The translations under genes and the position numbers were made by a program. From Actinomycetes bacterium (GTDB lineage: Bacteria; Actinomycetota; Actinomycetes; Mycobacteriales; Mycobacteriaceae), in contig JAEWGK010000222.1 in the NCBI GenBank assembly GCA_023388385.1, positions 1-6,490 on the forward strand: a stretch of 6,490 nucleotides of DNA, written 5' to 3'. Below the pieces are notes generated by a model. The model was not told the origin of the DNA, ran no database searches, and saw nothing but the letters and a program-made list of their open reading frames with translations. Below, in pieces: positions 1 through 4,748 of the stretch. The number at the start of each line of letters is the position of its first letter. Position 1 is the first letter of the stretch.

Positions 1-4
1 CCAT
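1..4 (-). CDS. Start of an unidentified gene leaving the window at the left edge
   Basis: An ATG at bases 4-2 on the minus strand sits 7 bases after a perfect AGGAGG. Only the start codon and one further base are visible, so the product cannot be named. The gene lies downstream of hypE in the same direction, but about 300 bases, a terminator-like hairpin and an insertion-sequence remnant separate them. It is therefore probably transcribed on its own and need not be a hydrogenase gene. Confidence 0.5.
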
Positions 5-11
5 CTCTATA

Positions 12-17
12 CCTCCT
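12..17 (-). promoter_or_regulatory. Shine-Dalgarno AGGAGG for the gene starting at base 4
   Basis: On the minus strand AGGAGG is followed by the 7-base spacer TATAGAG and then ATG. This is a textbook-strength ribosome binding site and is the main evidence that a gene begins at the left edge. Confidence 0.6.
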
Positions 18-44
18 GATGCTCAACCACTCCTGCCGCCGTCG

Positions 45-50
45 AGTTTA
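45..50 (-). promoter_or_regulatory. Possible -10 element TAAACT
   Basis: TAAACT on the minus strand fits the TANANT form of actinobacterial -10 elements. It would start a transcript near base 38-40, leaving a leader of about 35 bases before the ATG at base 4. No convincing -35 hexamer lies 16-19 bases upstream. A direct repeat TCGAG occurs at 42-46 and 52-56 on the plus strand, one helical turn apart and overlapping the element, and could be a regulator site. This is a weak call from pattern alone. Confidence 0.25.
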
Positions 51-87
51 ATCGAGAACCTGATAGGGCGCGATAGCCAAACTATGA

Positions 88-100
88 GGCTCTTCGCAAA
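88..100. repeat. ISL3-type terminal inverted repeat GGCTCTTCGCAAA
   Basis: On the plus strand the sequence starts GGCTCTTCGC at base 88 and points into the element. It fits the family's inverted-repeat pattern and marks the outer end of the remnant. The 8 bases just outside, AACTATGA (80-87), would be one copy of the target duplication expected for this family. The partner repeat is not found in the window; the nearest resemblance is a 7-base TTGCGAA at 279-285 inside the loop of the hypE hairpin, which I regard as chance. Confidence 0.6.
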
Positions 101-124
101 GGAGGGGACCCAGCAGGTGGACAG

Positions 125-217
125 GAGTCGACCGGAGTGCAGCAGTGCCCTCACACTGTAGTGACGCAGATTTCGGAAGCCGAGTGCGACGCCGTGTAGG
201 TGCTGGTGCCTGCCGTT
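125..217 (-). pseudogene. C-terminal scrap of an ISL3-family transposase
   Basis: About 31 codons can be aligned by eye to the C-terminal end of ISL3-family transposases (DDE enzymes that cut and paste the element). They run from N-G-R at 217-209 through A-L-G-F-R-N-L-R-H-Y at 187-158 to L-L-H-S-G-R-L ending at 125. The usual context is a residue string like NGRLEHLRG; here H, Q and H replace L, E and R at three places, which suggests decay. The catalytic domain is absent. The normal stop codon just before the inverted repeat is lost, so the frame reads through the repeat and out of the element to a stop at 25-23. No start signal belongs to this frame. It cannot make an active enzyme. Confidence 0.7.
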
Positions 218-249
218 GCCGGCCCCGGCTGGCCCGTTGCCGCCCCCGG
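213..249. repeat. Imperfect 21-bp-spaced direct repeat
   Basis: CCGTTGCCGGCCCCGG at 213-228 recurs as CCGTTGCCGCCCCCGG at 234-249, with 15 of 16 bases identical and an offset of exactly 21 bases. In the transposase frame the offset is 7 codons and gives two G-N-G motifs. It lies at the junction between the insertion-sequence scrap and the hypE terminator, so it may record a slippage or a deletion event. Confidence 0.5.
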
Positions 250-255
250 TGTCGA

Positions 256-311
256 CTAGGTGTTGTGCCCCGGTAGGTTGCGAACGCTGCCTACCGGGGC
301 ACAACAGCTAG
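256..311 (-). terminator. Long hairpin at the end of hypE, probable terminator without T-tract
   Basis: A perfect 17-bp inverted repeat pairs 261-277 with 290-306 (TGTTGTGCCCCGGTAGG and its complement) around a 12-base loop at 278-289. After one G/G mismatch (260 and 307) the stem continues for four more pairs, CTAG at 256-259 with CTAG at 308-311. The hypE stop codon (310-308) therefore lies in the base of the stem. No run of T follows on either strand, so if this is a terminator it is of the T-less (I-shaped) kind reported for actinobacteria. It would end the transporter-hypCDE transcript. The symmetry would also let it act on transcripts coming from the left. Confidence 0.7.
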
Positions 312-1429
312 CAAATCCGCGGCAGCGGGTCCCCGACGAGCATGTCGACCATGCGCGTGCCGCCGAACCCCGTGACCAGCACGACGGAGGCCGCCGGCTC
401 CGCGACGATGCGCCCGACGACGCGGGCCTCCGGGGCGCCGGCGGCGCGCAGTGCCGCGACGGCAGCGTCGGCGTCCGCGGCGGCGACGACGGCGGTGAAC
501 GTGCCCTCATTGGCGACGTAGAGGGGGTCGATTCCCAGCATGTCGCAGCAGGCGCGGGTCATGTCGCGGACGGGCACCGCCTCCTCCTCCAGCACGACGC
601 CGAGGCCCGTGCCGTGGGCCAACTCGTTGAGGACGGTGGCGAGGCCCCCGCGGGTGGCGTCGCGGAGCCACCGGACGTCGACGCGAGCGTCGAAGAGCGC
701 CCTGACGTCGGCGTTCAGCGCCCGGGTGTCGCTGGCGATGGGCGCGTCGATGGCCAGATCGCCGCGGGCCATCATGACGGCCATGCCGTGGTCGGCGATG
801 GGCCCGGACAGCAGGATGCGGTCGCCTTCTCGGACGCGGTGATCGCCGACGTCGCGGCCCGGCGGCACCGCCCCGACGCCCGCGGTGGTGATGTAGAGCC
901 TGTCGGCGGCGCCGCGCGGCACGACCTTCGTGTCGCCGGCGGCCAGCGTGACGCCCGCGGCGTCCGCGGCCCGGCGCATGGACCGGGCGATGCGGCGCAG
1001 CGCCTCGACGTCCAGGCCCTCCTCCAGGATGAACGCCGCGGTGAGGTGGCGCGGCTCCGCCCCGGCCATGCTGAGGTCGTTGACCGTGCCGTTGACCGCC
1101 AGCTCGCCGATGTCGCCGCCCGGGAACTCGATGGGGTTGACGACGTAGGAGTCGGTGGACAGCGCCAGGCGCCAGCCGTCGGCAAGTCCCTCCTGCGTGA
1201 CGACGGCCGCATCCGACACCGCCGCCAGGGCCTCGTTGGCGGGGGATTCGCCCGTCGCGCCGAACTCCTCGAGGAAGACATGGCCGACGAGCGCGGCCGA
1301 CGCCTTGCCGCCTGCGCCGTGGGCCAGCGTGACGTGGTCGTCGCGCAGCCGGGGGCCGCGGGCGCGGACGCGGCCGATCATGGCGTTGACGCGCGTCTCG
1401 TCGTCGTTGAGGCGGTTCTTCGGATCCAC
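308..1429 (-). CDS. hypE: HypE, carbamoyl dehydratase of [NiFe]-hydrogenase maturation
   Basis: HypE receives a carbamoyl group from HypF on its C-terminal Cys and dehydrates it with ATP to a thiocyanate. This becomes the cyanide ligand of the hydrogenase iron, passed on to HypC-HypD in the cytoplasm. The 373 residues show the family pattern: H-G-A-G-G at 37-41, the conserved stretch around 93-126 with D-S-Y-V-V-N-P and N-G-T-V-N-D-L-S-M-A-G-A, A-G-D-T-K-V-V at 164-170, D-A-T-R-G-G-L at 257-263, A-N-E-G at 306-309, and the required terminal P-R-I-C with Cys373 as the very last residue. The domain layout is the PurM/AIR-synthase-like fold known for the family. The start is GTG, supported by AAGGAG at 1444-1439 with a 9-base spacer; an in-frame ATG at codon 17 is a weaker alternative. 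It is the last gene of the hypC-hypD-hypE run, 57 bases after hypD. Confidence 0.97.
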   Translation of the reverse strand: MDPKNRLNDDETRVNAMIGRVRARGPRLRDDHVTLAHGAGGKASAALVGHVFLEEFGATGESPANEALAAVSDAAVVTQEGLADGWRLALSTDSYVVNPIEFPGGDIGELAVNGTVNDLSMAGAEPRHLTAAFILEEGLDVEALRRIARSMRRAADAAGVTLAAGDTKVVPRGAADRLYITTAGVGAVPPGRDVGDHRVREGDRILLSGPIADHGMAVMMARGDLAIDAPIASDTRALNADVRALFDARVDVRWLRDATRGGLATVLNELAHGTGLGVVLEEEAVPVRDMTRACCDMLGIDPLYVANEGTFTAVVAAADADAAVAALRAAGAPEARVVGRIVAEPAASVVLVTGFGGTRMVDMLVGDPLPRIC

Positions 1430-1438
1430 GGGGCGGGT

Positions 1439-1444
1439 CTCCTT
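1439..1444 (-). promoter_or_regulatory. Shine-Dalgarno AAGGAG for hypE
   Basis: AAGGAG within GGAAGGAGA lies 9 bases before the GTG at 1429-1427. It decides for the GTG over the internal ATG at codon 17. Confidence 0.6.
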
Positions 1445-1465
1445 CCGGGGTGCGGTACGCGGGGC

Positions 1466-1482
1466 GGGGTGGGTGGCACCCC
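1466..1482 (-). other. Short hairpin in the hypD-hypE gap
   Basis: On the minus strand GGGGTG, a 5-base loop CCACC and CACCCC form a 6-bp GC-rich stem. It begins 4 bases after the hypD stop and ends about 20 bases before the hypE ribosome binding site. No T-tract follows. It could slow polymerase or protect the upstream message, but in DNA this rich in G and C it may be chance. Confidence 0.3.
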
Positions 1483-1486
1483 GTCG

Positions 1487-2632
1487 TCAGCTCTTCGCCA
1501 GCGACGCGGTGACGGCGCGGTCGATGCGGCCGAAGTTGTAGTACGCCGCGCAGGCCCCCTCCGGGGAGACCATGCACGTGCCGATGGGCGTGTCCGGCGT
1601 GCACGCGGTTCCGAACACCTTGCACTGCCACGGCTTGATGCGGCCGGTGAGCACGGAACCGCACTCGCACGCCACGGGGTCGGGGACGCGGTCGCCGGGG
1701 ATGTCGAAGAGGCGCTCGGCGTCCCACCGCGCGTACTCGTCGGCGATGCCCAGGCCGGAGCGCTCCAGCCACCCGAGACCGCGCCACTCGAACGCGTCGC
1801 GGGTGACGAAGACGCGGTCCATGAGGGTCAGCGCCGCCGGGTTGCCCGCCTCGCGGACGACGCGGGCGTACTGGTTCTCCACCCGCGCCCGACCCTCCGC
1901 CACATCGCCGGAGGTGAACTGCTCCAGCAGCATCGCGACGGACTGCAGGATGTCGAGCGGCTCGAAGCCCGCGACGACGCACGGCATCCCGAACTCGCGC
2001 GGCAGGAACCCGAACGCGTCGGTGCCGATGACCGTGGCGACGTGGCCGGGGCCGATGAAGCCGTCGACCTTCGTGCGCCCCTCGTCGACGATGGCGCGCA
2101 GCGGCGGCTCGATGAGGACGTGGTTGGAGAAGACGCTGAAGTTCGGGGCGTCCGACTTGCGCGCCGCCTCGAGGGTGACGGCGGTCGACGGGGCGGTCGT
2201 CTCGAAGCCGACGGCGAAGTAGACGACGCGCTTGCCCGGGTTGTCCTTCGCCAGCTTCAGCGCGTCGAGCGGCGAGTAGACGAAACGGACGTCGGCGCCG
2301 CGGGCGCGGGCGTCCATGAGCGACCCATCGGAGCCGGGCACGCGCATCATGTCGCCGAAGGTGGCCAGGATGACGTCATCCTGCCGCGCCAGCCACAGGG
2401 CGTCGTCGATGCGCCCCATCGGGATGACGCACACCGGGCAGCCCGGTCCGTGGACCAGCTGGACGTTCTCCGGCAGGAGGTTCTCCAGGCCGTACCGGTA
2501 GATGGTGTGGGTGTGGCCGCCGCAGATCTCCATGAGGTGAATCGGGCGGTCGAGCTTCGCCGCGTCGGCCTCGATGCGCTTCAGCAGGGCGCGGGCGGCG
2601 GCGGGGTCGCGGAACTCGTCGACGTACTTCAC
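1487..2632 (-). CDS. hypD: HypD, iron-sulfur scaffold of the Fe(CN)2CO assembly complex
   Basis: HypD works with HypC in the cytoplasm as the scaffold on which the Fe(CN)2CO unit of [NiFe]-hydrogenase is built, taking cyanide from HypE. The 381 residues match the usual family length of about 370-380. Visible landmarks are M-E-I-C-G-G-H-T-H (34-42, Cys37), G-P-G-C-P-V-C (62-68, Cys65 and Cys68, the redox-active pair), G-F-E-T-T-A-P at 142-148 and G-P-G-H-V at 194-198. A Cys-rich C-terminus follows, with Cys322, Cys324, Cys337, Cys344, Cys353 and Cys361, which should include the [4Fe-4S] ligands. All conserved cysteines I expect are present. The start is GTG, giving M-K-Y-V-D-E-F-R-D, typical of the family. 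It lies 10 bases after the hypC stop with a GGGAG just after that stop, so hypC and hypD are tightly co-transcribed and possibly coupled in translation. Confidence 0.97.
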   Translation of the reverse strand: MKYVDEFRDPAAARALLKRIEADAAKLDRPIHLMEICGGHTHTIYRYGLENLLPENVQLVHGPGCPVCVIPMGRIDDALWLARQDDVILATFGDMMRVPGSDGSLMDARARGADVRFVYSPLDALKLAKDNPGKRVVYFAVGFETTAPSTAVTLEAARKSDAPNFSVFSNHVLIEPPLRAIVDEGRTKVDGFIGPGHVATVIGTDAFGFLPREFGMPCVVAGFEPLDILQSVAMLLEQFTSGDVAEGRARVENQYARVVREAGNPAALTLMDRVFVTRDAFEWRGLGWLERSGLGIADEYARWDAERLFDIPGDRVPDPVACECGSVLTGRIKPWQCKVFGTACTPDTPIGTCMVSPEGACAAYYNFGRIDRAVTASLAKS

Positions 2633-2642
2633 TGCCGCTCCC

Positions 2643-2912
2643 CTATCCGATGTCCGAGGTGCGGAAGGAGTCGACCTCGTCGTCCAGCACGCCGTCGCCC
2701 AGCTGGGCGATCTGCTGGAGGGTCGTCGCGGCCTCGTCCTCGTCGATGCGGCTGAGCGCGAAACCGACGTGGACCAGTACCCAGTCCCCCACGGCCAACG
2801 GCTCGCCGGCCATGAGGTCCGTGGAGATCATGCGCTCCACGCCGCTGATTGCGACCTTCGCGCGGTCGGGTTCGGGGACGTCGACGATCCGGGCCGGGAT
2901 GCCGAGGCACAT
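2643..2912 (-). CDS. hypC: HypC, [NiFe]-hydrogenase maturation chaperone
   Basis: HypC (HypC/HybG/HupF family) is a small cytoplasmic chaperone. It binds iron through its N-terminal Cys together with HypD and then delivers the Fe(CN)2CO group to the hydrogenase large-subunit precursor. The 89 residues begin with the signature M-C-L-G-I-P, so the essential Cys2 is present once Met1 is removed. The middle carries V-G-D-W-V-L-V-H-V-G-F-A (residues 41-52), the conserved beta-barrel segment. The acidic C-terminal tail is normal for the family. The ATG start is fixed by the M-C-L-G-I-P motif and an AGGAGG upstream. It is the first hyp gene and stands 60 bases after the end of the transporter pair. 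HypC is sometimes duplicated; no second copy is in this window. Confidence 0.97.
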   Translation of the reverse strand: MCLGIPARIVDVPEPDRAKVAISGVERMISTDLMAGEPLAVGDWVLVHVGFALSRIDEDEAATTLQQIAQLGDGVLDDEVDSFRTSDIG

Positions 2913-2921
2913 CGGTGGGTT

Positions 2922-2927
2922 CCTCCT
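2922..2927 (-). promoter_or_regulatory. Shine-Dalgarno AGGAGG for hypC
   Basis: AGGAGG within AAGAGGAGGAA lies 9 bases before the ATG at 2912. It is the strongest ribosome binding site among the hyp genes here, which suits a chaperone needed in quantity. Confidence 0.7.
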
Positions 2928-2942
2928 CTTCCGAGGTGTTCC

Positions 2943-2978
2943 GGGTGGGCTCCCCCCGAGGGTACTCCCGGCTCACCC
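2943..2978 (-). other. Imperfect hairpin between the transporter pair and hypC
   Basis: GGGTGGGC at 2943-2950 can pair with GCTCACCC at 2971-2978, with 7 of 8 pairs plus one mismatch on the minus-strand transcript, enclosing a 20-base loop. The stop codon of the transporter gene (2975-2973) is inside the stem. There is no T-tract, so it is at best a weak or partial terminator, or a processing site separating transporter and hyp messages. I see no convincing promoter in the 60-base gap. Confidence 0.3.
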
Positions 2979-4736
2979 CTCCCCCGCGATGCTCCAGCGC
3001 GAGGAATGCTCGAGCGTCCGCCACAGCCGCGCGTACAGGCCGCCGCGGGCCAGCAGCTCCTCGTGGGTGCCGCGATCGTCGACGCCGCCGTCGTCCACCA
3101 CCACGATCTCGTCGGCGTCACGGATGGTGCCCAGGCGATGCGCGACGACGATGGCCGTGCGCCCGCGCAGCAGCGAGGCCAGGCCACGGCGCACCTCCGC
3201 CTCGCTGACGGGGTCGAGGGCCGCCGTCGCCTCGTCGAGCAGGACGACGGGGGCGTCCTTCAGCAGCGCGCGGGCGATGGACAGCCGCTGGCGCTGTCCG
3301 CCGGACAGGCCCGCACCGTCCTCCCCGAGCACGGTGCCGTAGCCGTCGGGCAGGTCGCGGATGAAGGAGTCGGCGCAGGCGGCGCGGGCCGCGGCCTCGA
3401 TGTCCGCCTGCGGGGCGCCGGGACGGCCGACGGCGATGTTGTCCGCGATGGAGCCGGGGAAAAGGTGGATGTCCTGGAATACGACGGTGACGTGGTCGCC
3501 GCGGTGCTCCGCCGGGATGTCCCGCAGGTCGACGCCGTCGACCAGGATGGACCCGGAGTCCGGGTCGTCGAAGCGGGCGACGAGGTTCAGCAACGTCGTC
3601 TTGCCCGACCCCGACGGGCCGACGATCGCGGTGGTCCGGCCGGGCTCCGCGGTGAGCGAGACGCCGCGCACGCCGCGGTCGGTGCCCGGGTAGGTGTAGC
3701 AGACGTCGCGCAGCTCGACGGCGTGGCCGCGCACCGGGACGTCGGCGCGTTCCCCGGCCGGGGCGGCGCCGGCCCCCGGCGCCGGCTCCGGCAGCGGCGC
3801 GACGTCCATGATGGCGTCGACGCGGCGCAGCGACGCCTCCGCCATCCGCCACGACTCGTTGGTCTGCAGCAGGCCCATGAGCGGCTGGTGGACGTTCAGC
3901 ACCAGCACCAGCGCAACCGCGGCGAGCACCGGATCGGCGTGCAGGCCCGCGACCACGATGACCAACGGCACGCCGAGCAGCAGCACGGTGCCCGCCGCCG
4001 ACGTCGGCAGCAGCAGGCGGTGGACCATCGCGACGCTGACGGACCGGAAGTTCTCCACCGCCGCGCCGTACCAGCCCAGCGTCCGCGCCCGATCGGAGAA
4101 CACCCGCAGCGCCGGCATGCCCGCCACCAGGTCGATCATCCGCGCCGACGCATCCGCCTGCGCCGCCTGCCGGCGGTCGCCGAGCGCCGTGATCCGCGCA
4201 CCCGACCACGACATCACGGGGATGGCGCAGACGATGCTCACGGCGAAGGCGAGGCCCAGCAGCGGGTCGTTGACGGTGATGGCCACGATGACGATGAGCG
4301 GCAGGCCCAGCGCCTGCCCGAGCCGCGGCAGCCCGTCCGACAGGAAGTCCTCGATCATCTGCACGTCCGCCGTGAGCAGCGCCGCGACGTCGCCGCGCGA
4401 CCGGCCCGACAGCGCCGACACCGGCACCGCCCGCAGATGGTCCAGCACCGTCAGCCGCAGCTCGCCGACCGCCCGGTACGCCGCCAGCCACGACAGCCGC
4501 GCCGACAGCGCCCCCACCACCAGCTGCGCGACCAGGGACACCGCGCACAGCAGGGTGACCCGGCGTGCGTCGGCCGCCGTCACCGGGTCGTGCCGCACCA
4601 GATCGGCGATCAGCCCGACCGCCGCACCGAACGCGACGCCGAGCAGCAGGGACTGGAGGACGCGCAGGGCCGCGCCCGCCAGCGCGCCTCGGCCGGCACC
4701 GCCGCTGTACCGCCACAGGGAGACCAGGGCCCTCAT
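2973..4736 (-). CDS. ABC transporter half-subunit 2 (transmembrane plus ATPase), IrtB/YbtQ-like
   Basis: This 587-residue protein has the ABC type IV (exporter) fold. Hydrophobic segments lie near 15-46, 60-83, 138-178 and 246-286, making a six-helix membrane domain. An Ala/Pro/Gly linker of about 25 residues (312-337) leads to the ATPase domain. That domain is complete: Walker A G-P-S-G-S-G-K-T at 373-380, Q-loop Gln421, signature L-S-G-G-Q at 477-481, Walker B V-V-L-L-D-E at 497-502 with catalytic Glu502, D-loop A-L-D-P at 506-509 and switch His533. Its start codon overlaps the upstream subunit's stop (ATGA), so the two surely form a heterodimer. An earlier in-frame start 27 bases upstream is less likely because of that overlap and a GGAGG 7 bases before the chosen ATG. 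The membrane domain (A-D-V-Q-M-I-E-D at 123-130, S-D-G-L-P-R-L) resembles siderophore-type IrtB/YbtQ proteins. CydC or a drug exporter remains possible, and the substrate is unknown. Confidence 0.92.
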   Translation of the reverse strand: MRALVSLWRYSGGAGRGALAGAALRVLQSLLLGVAFGAAVGLIADLVRHDPVTAADARRVTLLCAVSLVAQLVVGALSARLSWLAAYRAVGELRLTVLDHLRAVPVSALSGRSRGDVAALLTADVQMIEDFLSDGLPRLGQALGLPLIVIVAITVNDPLLGLAFAVSIVCAIPVMSWSGARITALGDRRQAAQADASARMIDLVAGMPALRVFSDRARTLGWYGAAVENFRSVSVAMVHRLLLPTSAAGTVLLLGVPLVIVVAGLHADPVLAAVALVLVLNVHQPLMGLLQTNESWRMAEASLRRVDAIMDVAPLPEPAPGAGAAPAGERADVPVRGHAVELRDVCYTYPGTDRGVRGVSLTAEPGRTTAIVGPSGSGKTTLLNLVARFDDPDSGSILVDGVDLRDIPAEHRGDHVTVVFQDIHLFPGSIADNIAVGRPGAPQADIEAAARAACADSFIRDLPDGYGTVLGEDGAGLSGGQRQRLSIARALLKDAPVVLLDEATAALDPVSEAEVRRGLASLLRGRTAIVVAHRLGTIRDADEIVVVDDGGVDDRGTHEELLARGGLYARLWRTLEHSSRWSIAGEG

Positions 4737-4748
4737 CGCGTCACCTCC
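4733..4748 (-). promoter_or_regulatory. ATGA start/stop overlap with ribosome binding site
   Basis: The stop of the upstream subunit (TGA, 4735-4733) shares bases with the start of the downstream one (ATG, 4736-4734). GGAGGTGA at 4748-4741 lies just before it. This is the classic arrangement for translational coupling and equal amounts of the two halves. Confidence 0.8.

Larger units (their letters stand above)
88..217 (-). mobile_element. Remnant of an ISL3-family insertion sequence (right end only)
   Basis: Two independent signs agree. First, a minus-strand frame reads N-G-R-x-x-H-L-x-G-V-A-L-G-F-R-N-L, which I recognise as the extreme C-terminus of ISL3-family (IS204/IS1001/IS1096/IS1165) transposases. 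Second, a few tens of bases further on, the plus strand reads GGCTCTTCGCAAA from base 88, which matches the GGCTCTTCG type of terminal inverted repeat known in that family. A transposase C-terminus close to the right inverted repeat is the normal layout. Nearly all of the element is missing: full ISL3 transposases are about 400 or more residues, and no left repeat or second copy of the flanking 8 bases (80-87) is visible. The inner boundary lies somewhere between about 217 and the hairpin at 256. The family assignment is from memory of motifs, not a search. Confidence 0.72.

Noticed and set aside
161..259. A GTG-started plus-strand frame reading V-T-Q-I-S-E-A-E-C-D-A-V before TAG, first taken as a transposase start
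   Set aside because: It stops after 12 codons, has no ribosome binding site and resembles no family. The transposase homology is on the minus strand.
23..304. A 93-codon minus-strand open frame as a real protein
   Set aside because: Its beginning comes from the terminator palindrome, its middle is the transposase scrap, and its end reads through the inverted repeat into flanking DNA. No ribosome binding site precedes it.
260..2755. An 831-codon open frame on the plus strand, antisense to hypE, hypD and hypC
   Set aside because: It has no family motifs, is rich in Asp, Arg, Ala and Val as expected for an antisense frame of high-GC genes, and lies opposite three certain genes. It begins inside the hairpin.
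2913..2972. DtxR/Fur/NikR-type operator ahead of hypC
   Set aside because: I looked for AT-rich palindromes such as TTAGGTTAG-type boxes and found none in the gap; only GC-rich hairpin arms are present.
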